Shown piece by piece: positions 9,621 through 17,504 of a stretch of 50,097 nt of DNA (position 1 is its first letter; every line of letters begins with the position of its first letter). The notes beneath the pieces were generated by a model, which was not told the DNA's origin, searched no databases, and saw only the letters and a program-made list of their open reading frames with translations. Where the stretch lies: positions 1-50,097 of the forward strand of contig JAOUDZ010000026.1 in NCBI GenBank assembly GCA_029858965.1. The letters run 5' to 3'. The stretch is from Cyclobacteriaceae bacterium. Its GTDB lineage: Bacteria > Bacteroidota > Bacteroidia > Cytophagales > Cyclobacteriaceae. Both the position numbers and the translations under genes were made by a program.

Positions 9621-10046
9621 TCAGAAGATTGCACGCTGTCTTGGGAAAACCAGCTTTAGACCCCGTTTATTTTTACCCGCGATATCAAGAAATAAAAGCG
9701 ATCCGCGAAGATTACCTTGCCTATCCCAATAGTAAAACCTGCCAATCTTTCCCTGGTTATAAGATTGCGTCGTTATGGAACCCACCCAATAAGAATCACC
9801 CAACAAAGCATTCGTATTCACCGGTAAACTCATGTAGGGTCTTGCCGGTTTGTAATTGGATTGCCTGTCACCAGAAAGGCCAGGAAGAGACCATTTTTGT
9901 GGCATAGTATTGTTCATATCCCTGTAATCCGGAGTAGCGTAGTCTATCGGATCAGTATTTTTGGCAAAGCGAAGTTGTGCAAGAACTGTCATGGGCAACA
10001 GCAGACCAAACGCAAAGCCAAATGAAATGTATCGCGGAAATTTCAT
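9621..10046 (-). CDS. Hypothetical secreted protein, 141 aa
   Basis: I do not recognise it. It starts MKFPRYISFGFAFGLLLPMTVLAQ, a clear type I signal peptide with the VLAQ ending common in Bacteroidota, followed by about 115 polar residues rich in Tyr, Asn and Arg (for example TPDYRDMNNTMPQKW, GRFYYWDRQGN) that look extracellular or periplasmic. It lies 180 bases downstream of the TonB-dependent receptor on the same strand; a link between them is possible but not shown. The stop codon is 8 bases from the convergent dehydrogenase gene. Confidence 0.7.
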   Translation of the reverse strand: MKFPRYISFGFAFGLLLPMTVLAQLRFAKNTDPIDYATPDYRDMNNTMPQKWSLPGLSGDRQSNYKPARPYMSLPVNTNALLGDSYWVGSITTQSYNQGKIGRFYYWDRQGNLRGSLLFLDIAGKNKRGLKLVFPRQRAIF

Positions 10047-10175
10047 TTCAATTAGGAAGGTACTGCTTTTTCAAGTCATTCTAATAGATTTTTATATTGA
10101 ATTTAATAAAGTCTATTGTCACAGCGTTTGGCAAATGCCCGTACAGGGAGGGAGTGTATTGCTGTTCCTTTACGT

Positions 10176-10199
10176 AATTACGTTATTAATAATGTAATT
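10176..10199. repeat. 24-bp near-perfect AT-rich palindrome
   Basis: AATTAC-G-TTATTAATAA-T-GTAATT is self-complementary except for one position on each side (10182 and 10193). It lies in the 180-base gap downstream of the TonB receptor and upstream of the secreted-protein gene. Its symmetry and size suit a dimeric DNA-binding protein; a role as terminator is less likely because the stem is nearly all A and T. Confidence 0.5.
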
Positions 10200-10226
10200 G
10201 TTTTTACCCGGAATCTTAGCAGGCGC

Positions 10227-12635
10227 TCATAGTTCTATTATCACGCCAAGTGTTGGAAAAAATTGTCCATATGTATTCTGGATAAATTTTGGTATGTAGT
10301 AATTGGTATTCCCCGGGTCAACAACTGGCTGGCCATTTCCATCCCGCACAACGTCTATGTTATCCTGAAATTTCGTTACATGATTATATGCATTTTGAAC
10401 ATCAAAATATACATCCAGACTCCAGCGCTTAAAAAAATATTTTTTGTCGATTCGAATGTCAAGTTGATGGAAGGCTGATATGCGTTGCGTATTGAGCTGA
10501 TTGTAATCGGGAACACCGTAAGGGCGGACATTCCAGTTCTCTATGAGCACGGTCTGCTGAACATTATACGGTGTGTAGGGCCCTCCGCCGGTGAAAAGCC
10601 AACGCACGCCAATCTCCCAATTCTTCTTGAATTTCTTACCTCCCGTCAGACTCACCAAGTTGCGATTGTCCCAGGCAGAAGGAACATATATACCATACTT
10701 ATCCTGAAAATCACTACGCACCCATGTGTACGACAATAAACCGTAGAACCCGCTGAATAGCTTCTGCTGGAGTAAGAATTCTATTCCATAACTTTTCCCT
10801 TTAGAAGTAGAGTTTACCGGTGCGTTGCCGATAATTCCGAAATCAGCGCCTAGATTCGCCAGCGGAATAGAGTCTTGCAACAGAAAAGGGTACTGGCTAT
10901 AATGTTTAAGGAAACCCTCAACCGTTATTCTTGAATTGAATGGCAGATTGAATTCTAATCCTGCAACAAGATGTTTGCTGCGTATATATTTTACATTGTT
11001 TTCTTTATTGACAAGTTCATTGGTTTGCGTATCACGATATCCCAGGACCGTGTATGCGGGAAGTTGATAGTAGATCCCTGTATTGAAATTCGCATTAATT
11101 GAAGACGTTAATGCAAAAGATGCGGATATTCTTGGGGACAATTGATCCAGCAGATTATTCATATCGCTGGAATAATTGTTGGCATCAGCCCGCACACCAA
11201 ATGATAAGGTAAGCCTTTCTTTCAGGGTGCGACTTACTTGTCCGAAAAATCCCCATTTGTTAATTGTGAGCAGTGATTGATAATTCACCAGAACCAATCC
11301 CTGCTGTGTTACAATTTTACTGAAGTCGCGCGTGTCGTATTTGGCAAACTCGTAGTTTAACCCATAGTTCAGTTTCCAATTTTTCCTAGTCCAGTAATCC
11401 TCCAGTCGTAGCCGCCTTTCAGTCTCGCGTGATTGGTAATCCTGCACCAGGTTTTGAGGATCAGATTCATCGTTCCCTTCGTACTTGGTTGATGTATTGT
11501 TGAGTGCATTTTGACTTAATATTATAGAAGTAATGCCGTGTTTCCGGAAATGTTCATATTTCAAGCCTGCTGTATAATTCCATTGTGTTGAAACCGGCAA
11601 CAAATTCAGGATGTATTCGGCTTCTTCTTTATCAGCTGGCGTCTTGGCATTTTCCGGAGCATCGTAGTTAAGGGAAAAATCATCTATGGCACCTATCCCC
11701 AATATGGTAATATGGTTCTTTTCATCGATCTTATACTTGTACTTGAATTGAAGATCATTGTATACTGGTAAGAATGGTAAATTAAAGATGCCGAACAGGA
11801 ACCTTAGGTAGGATCTGCGTACTGAAAAAACGAGAGTAGATTTCTGTGTTACGGGACCGTCAAACGTTAGACCAAGATCGCTTGCTCCGATTATTCCATT
11901 CATCGTCCACTTATCATCACGGCCATCCTTTAGCCGGAAATCAAATATCGAACTCATGGTGTTCCCGCGATTGGCCGGGAAAGCCCCGGAAAAAAAGTTT
12001 ACTTCTTTTAATAAATCAACATTGATTATGCCAACCGGACCCCCTGAAGAACCCTGTGTTTGAAAATGATTTATCACCGGAATCTGTATGCCATCGAGAT
12101 AGAACGTATTCTCGCTGGGGGCGCCACCACGAATAATTATATCATTTCTGAAGGAGGGTGACGATGCAACCCCAGGAAAGCTTCTTATCACCTTCGAAAT
12201 ATCACGGTTTCCTCCGGGTGTGCGCTTAATTTCGGCGGTACCAATAGTTCTGAGCGATAACGGGGATTCGTCCGACTTAAAAAAAGAATTGGCAGCAGTT
12301 ACCACTACCTCTTCTAGTCTTTGTGGTTCCTCTTCGAGGGCAAAATCAACGAAGGTTACCCGTGCGTTGGTGACCTGTACTTCAAAGATCAGTAATGGCT
12401 TGAATCCAACATAGGAAGCCTCCAGGTTGTATTGTCCAGGGTCCAGATTCTTGATTTCGTATTCGCCGCTTTCATTTGCGGATGCACCAACGGTCGTACC
12501 TTGTATGATTACGTTACCATATGGTATAGCTTCGTTATTAATCTTATTGAAAAGTTTGCCCTTGATAATACCCTGTTGACCGAAGCTAAAAATTGAAATT
12601 ATCAGGCTAAAGATTAGAATCGGGAGTTTTTTCAC
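10227..12635 (-). CDS. TonB-dependent outer-membrane receptor with carboxypeptidase-regulatory domain
   Basis: 802 aa outer-membrane receptor. In order: signal peptide (MKKLPILIFSLIISIFSFGQQ), a carboxypeptidase D regulatory-like/CNA-B domain (about 22-105, with GTTVGASANESGEYEIKNL), a TonB-box-like EEVVVTA segment near 108-114, a plug domain (RTPGGNRDISKVIRSFPGV and IIRGGAPSENTFYLDGIQIP), then a 22-strand-type barrel rich in aromatic residues. It is shorter than SusC-type receptors and no SusD partner follows, so a siderophore, cofactor or peptide substrate is more likely than a glycan; the actual ligand is unknown. Confidence 0.92.
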   Translation of the reverse strand: MKKLPILIFSLIISIFSFGQQGIIKGKLFNKINNEAIPYGNVIIQGTTVGASANESGEYEIKNLDPGQYNLEASYVGFKPLLIFEVQVTNARVTFVDFALEEEPQRLEEVVVTAANSFFKSDESPLSLRTIGTAEIKRTPGGNRDISKVIRSFPGVASSPSFRNDIIIRGGAPSENTFYLDGIQIPVINHFQTQGSSGGPVGIINVDLLKEVNFFSGAFPANRGNTMSSIFDFRLKDGRDDKWTMNGIIGASDLGLTFDGPVTQKSTLVFSVRRSYLRFLFGIFNLPFLPVYNDLQFKYKYKIDEKNHITILGIGAIDDFSLNYDAPENAKTPADKEEAEYILNLLPVSTQWNYTAGLKYEHFRKHGITSIILSQNALNNTSTKYEGNDESDPQNLVQDYQSRETERRLRLEDYWTRKNWKLNYGLNYEFAKYDTRDFSKIVTQQGLVLVNYQSLLTINKWGFFGQVSRTLKERLTLSFGVRADANNYSSDMNNLLDQLSPRISASFALTSSINANFNTGIYYQLPAYTVLGYRDTQTNELVNKENNVKYIRSKHLVAGLEFNLPFNSRITVEGFLKHYSQYPFLLQDSIPLANLGADFGIIGNAPVNSTSKGKSYGIEFLLQQKLFSGFYGLLSYTWVRSDFQDKYGIYVPSAWDNRNLVSLTGGKKFKKNWEIGVRWLFTGGGPYTPYNVQQTVLIENWNVRPYGVPDYNQLNTQRISAFHQLDIRIDKKYFFKRWSLDVYFDVQNAYNHVTKFQDNIDVVRDGNGQPVVDPGNTNYYIPKFIQNTYGQFFPTLGVIIEL

Positions 12636-12773
12636 AGTGCTTATCTTTCTTCAAAATAAGTAACAACAGAAAGACCAAATGGTTAAGCTAAAGTATGAAT
12701 TGAAAATCAATCATTTTAGAATATCAGGCTTTAATTCAAACCGCCTATCCTATGTAAAGAATGCAAAGAGCAA

Positions 12774-12781
12774 TACCTTTG
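12774..12781 (+). promoter_or_regulatory. Predicted -7 element placed for a leaderless mRNA
   Basis: TACCTTTG exactly matches TAnnTTTG, and TATG at 12751-12754 sits 19 bases upstream as a 3-of-4 match to the -33 TTTG. The ATG of the DUF4286 gene begins at 12786, so transcription would begin at or within a base or two of the start codon. Confidence 0.5.
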
Positions 12782-12785
12782 TTGT

Positions 12786-13088
12786 ATGTATCTATATAAC
12801 GTAACAGTTGGTATTGACAAAGACGTTGAGCAGGAATGGCTTCAATGGATGAGAGATCTTCACATTCCGGATGTGATGGCCACGGGGATGTTTGTGGACT
12901 ATAAGATTTACAAAGTTCTTCATGACCAGGAAGAAGGTAGTGTCTCTTACAGTGTTCAATACTTTGCGCAAACCATTGACAACGTAACCCTATATTTTGA
13001 GAAATTTGCACCTGCACTCCTCGAAAAGCTTCGTGCACGATTCATGGATAAACATGTGGCCTTTATGACACTACTGGAGGAACTTTAG
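12786..13088 (+). CDS. DUF4286 family protein
   Basis: 100 aa cytosolic protein of the DUF4286 family, which is widespread in Bacteroidota and has no established function. Seen: the family-typical N-terminus MYLYNVTVGID, WLQWMRDLHIPDVMATGMF, and the C-terminal MDKHVAFMTLLEEL. The fold is expected to be ferredoxin-like (dimeric alpha-beta barrel). The start is fixed by the match of the first residues to the family, and it places the ATG almost exactly at the predicted transcription start. It is divergent from the TonB receptor. Confidence 0.88.
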   Translation: MYLYNVTVGIDKDVEQEWLQWMRDLHIPDVMATGMFVDYKIYKVLHDQEEGSVSYSVQYFAQTIDNVTLYFEKFAPALLEKLRARFMDKHVAFMTLLEEL

Positions 13089-13194
13089 GCGTTCAAAATA
13101 TACTTTGGTTTCTACCTCGTTTTAACTCCAGGAATGATTGGTATTAATTTATTCCGTTAGTATTGCGGAAAAACAGTCCTCTTTTAGTATTACG

Positions 13195-13677
13195 TTAGTG
13201 CTTCAGAAACGCCTGGATTTGTTCCCTTTCCAATGAGCAGTTGATCCATTCACCATCTAACTTTGACGCATATTTCTTGTAAAAGTCTATAGCTGGCTCA
13301 TTCCAATCCAATACCTGCCACATCATGCCTGTACAATTTTCAGCCAACGTGTGCTGCATAGTTCGTTCAAACAATAATTTGCCAATACCTTTCCCGCGAG
13401 CCTGTTCGGTTACCACAATATCCTCCAAATAGAGGCGTTTCCCTTTCCAGGTGGAATAGCGCCAGTAATAAAGAGAAAGGCCTACTATCCTGCTTTCATT
13501 TTCAGCCACAAAAAAACAATAAATTGGATTTGGACCGAAACCATCCGCCTCCATCTGCGCAACAGTGTTAATTACTTCGTGTGCGGCCTTTTCAAACACA
13601 GCAAGTTCTTTGATTAGTTCCAGTACGCGAGGCAGATCTTCCTTTCTACCTTCCCGGATGATGGCTGCTTGGTTCAT
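13195..13677 (-). CDS. GNAT family N-acetyltransferase (spermidine/thialysine acetyltransferase-like)
   Basis: 160 aa single-domain GNAT acetyltransferase. Seen: IREGRKEDLPRVLELIKELA at the N-terminus, LYLEDIVV (strand 4, 83-89), the acetyl-CoA pyrophosphate loop ARGKGIG at 93-99, and LDWNEPAIDFYKKY at 123-136, a combination characteristic of the SSAT subgroup that acetylates polyamines or thialysine. The reaction uses acetyl-CoA in the cytosol. The precise amine substrate is not determined by the sequence. It converges on the DUF4286 gene; the gap holds a weak TTCCG/CGGAA hairpin. Confidence 0.88.
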   Translation of the reverse strand: MNQAAIIREGRKEDLPRVLELIKELAVFEKAAHEVINTVAQMEADGFGPNPIYCFFVAENESRIVGLSLYYWRYSTWKGKRLYLEDIVVTEQARGKGIGKLLFERTMQHTLAENCTGMMWQVLDWNEPAIDFYKKYASKLDGEWINCSLEREQIQAFLKH

Positions 13678-13775
13678 ATGGTAAAAGTGAAATAAAAAGA
13701 ATAATTATCGCATATCTTTTGTTGCCAGAGCAAGAATAATACCCATCCAATTGCTTTTGAAACATAACCGGATTT

Positions 13776-14045
13776 ATGCCTGCCTGCGTCGCGGTAAACT
13801 CAAACCAATTGGTGGAAGCTCTAAACTCTTCCTGGGTAGGCGTTGCAGTTGATGGTTATCCTCTTTGGTGGGATCCAAATCTGGAAAAGAAGATCGCTCG
13901 TTGTGCAAAAAATAACACGTTGCTGGCCTTCACGTTTGCGATTGGGAAACCCCAACTACCGTTTTCCTGAACGACCGCGGTATCATGGGCGAAGGCTTTA
14001 TCCCGATCCTGAAAATCCAGTCGTTTGGCGAAATTCTGTCGGTTA
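13776..14045 (+). pseudogene. Frameshifted remnant resembling a sugar phosphate isomerase/epimerase C-terminus
   Basis: No intact gene lies between 13678 and the tRNA at 14180. One frame from 13776 reads WVGVAVDGYPLWWDPNLEKK and continues to LLAF near 13931, where it loses the expected continuation. The frame starting at 13931 then reads HVCDWETPTTVFLNDRGIMG followed by EGFI. Joined, these match from memory the C-terminal part of AP-endonuclease-2-type TIM-barrel sugar phosphate isomerases (VGVAVDxYHxWWDPxL, then LAFHVxDWxxPTxxxLxDRGxMGxGxI). A single missing C at the TTCAC stretch restores the frame. The N-terminal two thirds and the extreme C-terminus are gone. Upstream bases 13720-13775 hold only a weak further match in another frame. 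Confidence 0.6.
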
Positions 14046-14179
14046 GAGTAGAGTTTGGTTATTTGGTTTTGGAGAATGAAAAAAAGACTGGGAGAAACAG
14101 AGAGGAAAGTGTGCATGTGAGTATAGCGGAAAAAGAGATGAGAGTGTTCACGATTGCTCTCGCACGCGCTCCTTTTCAG

Positions 14180-14265
14180 TACCCGGGGCGGGACTTGAAC
14201 CCGCACAACCTTTTAGGGTTACAGGATTTTAAGTCCTGCGTGTCTACCAATTTCACCACCCGGGC
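14180..14265 (-). tRNA. tRNA-Leu (anticodon TAA)
   Basis: An 86-nt cloverleaf reads on the minus strand from GCCCGGG at 14265-14259 to CCCGGGT plus discriminator A at 14180. Seen: D arm GGTGAAATTGGTAGACACG, anticodon stem CAGGA/TCCTG with loop CTTAAAA, a long class II variable arm (TAACCCTAAAAGGTT), and the T arm GCGGGTTCAAGTCCCGC. CCA is not encoded. It is the second tRNA of a two-gene set with tRNA-Gly. Confidence 0.97.
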
Positions 14266-14295
14266 AAGTATTTGCATCAGCGCATTTTAAAAAAC

Positions 14296-14325
14296 AAAAA
14301 GTGTGAGGTTAATCTCACACTTTTT
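14296..14325 (-). terminator. Terminator-type hairpin between tRNA-Gly and tRNA-Leu
   Basis: A perfect 12-bp inverted repeat, AAAAAGTGTGAG / CTCACACTTTTT, with a 6-base loop. On the minus strand the 3' arm runs into TTTTTGTTTTTT, a strong U-tract. It lies between the two tRNAs, so part of the tRNA-Gly transcript should stop here, and tRNA-Leu would need read-through or its own promoter. Confidence 0.7.
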
Positions 14326-14364
14326 GCCGTGGCTAACCACCCGATACATGAGGGTGCTTAGCGG
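14326..14364 (-). other. Long imperfect hairpin directly after tRNA-Gly
   Basis: On the + strand GCCGTGGCTAACCACCC (from 14326) pairs with GGGTGCTTAGCGGC (to 14364) with two or three bulged bases and a loop of GATACATGA. It begins 7 bases past the tRNA-Gly discriminator in the transcript and abuts the terminator hairpin. It could guide 3'-end processing of the tRNA or be a relic; nothing else is known about it. Confidence 0.5.
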
Positions 14365-14370
14365 CTCAAT

Positions 14371-14444
<74 letters not shown>

Positions 14445-14485
14445 AATTCCTGGTGCTGTGTGGGTGTGTAATTCATCAGGGAGTG

Positions 14486-14516
14486 CAAATTTAATTCTCA
14501 TTACTATATTTCCAAA
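14486..14516 (-). promoter_or_regulatory. Canonical Bacteroidota promoter of the tRNA pair
   Basis: Read on the minus strand: TTTG (14516-14513), 19-base spacer, TAAATTTG (14493-14486). Both boxes match TTTG-N19-TAnnTTTG without mismatch, the best promoter in the window. Transcription would start near 14482, about 38 bases ahead of tRNA-Gly. Confidence 0.85.
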
Positions 14517-14641
14517 TTAGGCCCGCAAATAAACCCAATACAGGCACCTTTATCATTGTGAGTTGCAAGGACTCGCAAGGAAGTTCAGTTCAAGTACCTG
14601 CAGCCATCAATGGCGTTTAAGGCTTGTGTGGGAAATTAAGC

Positions 14642-15022
14642 TCATTTTACCGCTATGCAGGATATCTCAACATTAGCATCTTTGGGTAATCGACTTACCT
14701 CAACAGTTTCCCGGGCAGGCGGGTTTTGCGGGAAATTTCGCGCATAAATTTCATTTACCTGTGGAAAATCATTCATGTCTTTGAGGAAGATGGAACATTT
14801 AACAACATTCGTAAAATCCATTCCTGCGGCCTTCAGCACCTCACTGAGATTCGCCATGACCTGGCTCGTTTCGTCTTTGATGTTCCCTACAACGAAATTG
14901 CCAGTTGATTTCTGAAGCGCGATTTGGCCGCTTACAAAAAGCAAATTACCTGCCTGAATTGCCTGACTGTAAGGACCGATGGGTGCCGGAGCATTTTCTG
15001 AATAAACGACAGATTTTGACAT
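14642..15022 (-). CDS. ridA: RidA family enamine/imine deaminase
   Basis: 126 aa, full length for the family. RidA hydrolyses reactive enamine/imine intermediates released by PLP enzymes and protects them from damage; it acts as a cytosolic trimer. Seen: APAPIGPYSQAI at the N-terminus with Y18, LFVSGQIA, and the active-site arginine R104 in PPARETVEVSRLP, with E119 in NVEISC, the pattern of deaminase-competent RidA. It is divergent from the 3-hydroxyacyl-CoA dehydrogenase-like gene. A -7 element lies upstream at 15057-15064. Confidence 0.93.
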   Translation of the reverse strand: MSKSVVYSENAPAPIGPYSQAIQAGNLLFVSGQIALQKSTGNFVVGNIKDETSQVMANLSEVLKAAGMDFTNVVKCSIFLKDMNDFPQVNEIYARNFPQNPPARETVEVSRLPKDANVEISCIAVK

Positions 15023-15056
15023 GATTTTAAAGTTTAAAAATTAATTTAGCGGGCAT

Positions 15057-15064
15057 CAAAAATA
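15057..15064 (-). promoter_or_regulatory. Predicted -7 element of ridA
   Basis: TATTTTTG on the minus strand matches TAnnTTTG exactly; no TTTG sits at -33. Transcription would begin near 15053, leaving a leader of about 31 bases. Confidence 0.4.
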
Positions 15065-15091
15065 ACAATCCTGCAACGAATTTACCCGCGA

Positions 15092-15781
15092 ATGAATATT
15101 TTAGTTATTGGTGATCGCACTAATCTTCAGGAATGCCATCAAAAGTTTGGCGAGGCACACCAATATGCGTGGGTGGAAGAACACCGGGATGCTGAGAAGC
15201 TTCTGCCAGGTAATGATCTTGTTTTTGATTTCCTTATTGACCAGAGACCTCATCAATTTGAAATATATTGTGAACATCCTGCTGCAGTATTTTTGAATAC
15301 ATGTAAGTTTAGCTTAGCGGAATTGGTCCAGTTGGCTAAGAAACCGCCACGCAGCAAAATTTTTGGATTTAACGGCTTGCCAACGTTTTTGAATCGTGAG
15401 GTTCTTGAAGCGAGTTTGTATGACATCAATGATGAGCATGAAATGAAGAGGATATGTGATGAGCTTAATACGGATTTTCTTATAGTTGATGATCGCGTCG
15501 GTTTAGTTACACCCCGCGTAATCTGCATGATTATTAATGAAGCTTACTACACGCTACAAGACGGAACAGCAACACGTGCTGACATCGATGCGGCCATGAT
15601 ACTTGGTACCAATTATCCATATGGGCCGTTTGAGTGGGGCCAAAGAATTGGGGTTAAGCATGTCTATGAACTTATAGAAGCGTTGTACGGGGATACACAC
15701 GATCCCCGTTACAAAATTTGCCCACTGTTGAAAAAGGAATATTTGAAAACCAAGGCCATGAACTTTCCCGAAATTACTTAG
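15092..15781 (+). CDS. 3-hydroxyacyl-CoA dehydrogenase-like protein, short and atypical
   Basis: 229 aa. The C-terminal part (about 130-225) is a clear 3HCDH C-terminal domain: DRVGLVTPRVICMIINEAYY, then ADIDAAMILGTNYPYGPFEW. The N-terminal part is a shortened, degraded Rossmann-like region: it starts ILVIGDRT without the GxGxxG loop, and the HFFNP motif that carries the catalytic histidine of true dehydrogenases appears here as FGFNGLP, without a histidine. It may therefore bind CoA esters without oxidising them. It stands alone, divergent from ridA. Confidence 0.75.
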   Translation: MNILVIGDRTNLQECHQKFGEAHQYAWVEEHRDAEKLLPGNDLVFDFLIDQRPHQFEIYCEHPAAVFLNTCKFSLAELVQLAKKPPRSKIFGFNGLPTFLNREVLEASLYDINDEHEMKRICDELNTDFLIVDDRVGLVTPRVICMIINEAYYTLQDGTATRADIDAAMILGTNYPYGPFEWGQRIGVKHVYELIEALYGDTHDPRYKICPLLKKEYLKTKAMNFPEIT

Positions 15782-15824
15782 TTGATTAGGTTATAAAACA
15801 ATCCTAACGTTTAGGTGTATTTTA

Positions 15825-17450
15825 GTGCACGAACCAAATTTGGAAACTACCCCGCTCACCGAACCAAACAGAAAAGTATGGAATAACATCCGCATTGGAT
15901 TCTATATCCTGGGGGCGTTTTTGTTATTTTTATTTTCGCTCGATCTAATGACCTCTTCGCTGCAGCATATGGGTAAGAATGTTGCAGAGACAATTTTATT
16001 GGCAACTTCAAATCCCTTTACGGGTTTGTTTATTGGCCTGCTTATTACGGCAATGCTGCAAAGTAGCTCCACGACAACCTCACTGGTGGTAGCGCTGGTG
16101 GCTTCCGGATCAATCACGTTTCAAAGTGCCATACCAATAATTATGGGCGCGAATATTGGCACAACAATTACGAGTACGATTGTATCGTTAGGATTTATCA
16201 ATAAGAAAAAGGAGTTCAGAAGGGCCGTTGCCGCGGGGACCTACCACGATTTTTTTAATATACTTACGGTCATTGTTTTATTTCCCATGGAATACTACTA
16301 TGGATTTCTGTCCTCTATTTCCGCGTGGATTGCTAATTTCTTTTTCACCCCTGTTTTGAAACCAGTTGAAAATACAATTTCTCATTTTTGGGTTGGGTTT
16401 GCGCCTGTAATTAACTTCTTAATGGAAGTAATCTCCAGTCCTTTTCTGCTAATATTTTTATCCCTTGCATTGTTGTTTTCCTCAATCCTGGTTTTCAGAA
16501 GACTAATTTCCAATCTACTGGAAGCCAATTCCCCGGAGGTGTTTAGTCGGTTCTTTTTCAAGAATCCGCTGAAGTCCTTCTTCTGGGGACTAGTAACTAC
16601 AGCAGCCATCCGGTCCAGCACGATTACTACCTCTGTTGTCGTTCCCATTGTTGCAAAAAAAATCGTGAGCCTGAAGCAGGCCGCCCCCTTTATTATGGGG
16701 GCAAACGTTGGGACAACGATTACAGCCTTTATTGCGGCCACCTTAAACTCCAACACCTCAGGTGCAATAATCATTGCGATAGCACACTTCTTGTTTAATT
16801 TTATTGGAGTACTGCTATTCTTTCCTATTCAAGCACTGAGAAGATTGCCGATGGAGTTGGCTGGTGGCCTTGGGAAACTTACGCTAAAGTATCGTCTTGT
16901 AGGATTTGTTTATATACTGGTGGCCTTCTTTTTTGTTCCATTCTCACTCATTTATTTCAACCGCGATTCAGTCCAGACATTTGACCTTACCTACTCTCAG
17001 TTAGATCCTGCAGGAAATACAATAAAGTATAGAATGGTAGTGAGAATGAATGCACGAACGCAAGTAGGAGAATGGACGAAGTATGAGGGTAACAGGAGCA
17101 ATACAAGACAAGACCCTTCGCTGATTTATCCGGTTTCAATCAGGAATAACACCCTTTTCATTGGGAAGAAGATGTTCTTGTTTAGCAAGCCTGGGTTTTG
17201 CTGGGATGGTGAAGATGAAGACGGAAAGTTTAGAACCTGCATTGACAAAATATTGCCAACGCTGAGGGTTTCCAATACCGTTTATGATTCGGTATATGTG
17301 TATAGCACTTCTCACGACCTGGCCTCCGATTCTAAATTGCACCGCTATTATCTTAGTGCTCCCTATAAGATTTTACTTTTACATGAGGTGCTTACTCCCG
17401 GTAGTTACCCGAGTGTGATGGAGAAATTGGATCAGTTTGAATTGAAATGA
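15825..17450 (+). CDS. Na/Pi cotransporter family protein with extra C-terminal domain
   Basis: 541 aa inner-membrane protein. Two inverted repeats of the sodium-phosphate cotransporter family are visible: QSSSTTT at 79-85 with GANIGTT at 108-114, and the second copy SST with GANVGTT at 292-298. The last membrane helix ends near 382. Bacterial relatives usually carry a PhoU-like helical domain there; this one has about 160 residues rich in Tyr, Arg and beta-type sequence with two cysteines (FCWDGEDEDGKFRTC), likely outside the cytoplasm. The start is a GTG, because the first ATG falls inside helix 1. The transported ion is inferred from the family. Confidence 0.85.
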   Translation: MHEPNLETTPLTEPNRKVWNNIRIGFYILGAFLLFLFSLDLMTSSLQHMGKNVAETILLATSNPFTGLFIGLLITAMLQSSSTTTSLVVALVASGSITFQSAIPIIMGANIGTTITSTIVSLGFINKKKEFRRAVAAGTYHDFFNILTVIVLFPMEYYYGFLSSISAWIANFFFTPVLKPVENTISHFWVGFAPVINFLMEVISSPFLLIFLSLALLFSSILVFRRLISNLLEANSPEVFSRFFFKNPLKSFFWGLVTTAAIRSSTITTSVVVPIVAKKIVSLKQAAPFIMGANVGTTITAFIAATLNSNTSGAIIIAIAHFLFNFIGVLLFFPIQALRRLPMELAGGLGKLTLKYRLVGFVYILVAFFFVPFSLIYFNRDSVQTFDLTYSQLDPAGNTIKYRMVVRMNARTQVGEWTKYEGNRSNTRQDPSLIYPVSIRNNTLFIGKKMFLFSKPGFCWDGEDEDGKFRTCIDKILPTLRVSNTVYDSVYVYSTSHDLASDSKLHRYYLSAPYKILLLHEVLTPGSYPSVMEKLDQFELK

Positions 17451-17504
17451 CCTCTCCAAATTTCAAATCTTCTTTTTATATTGCATAATCTCAAAGAATT
17501 TGTC

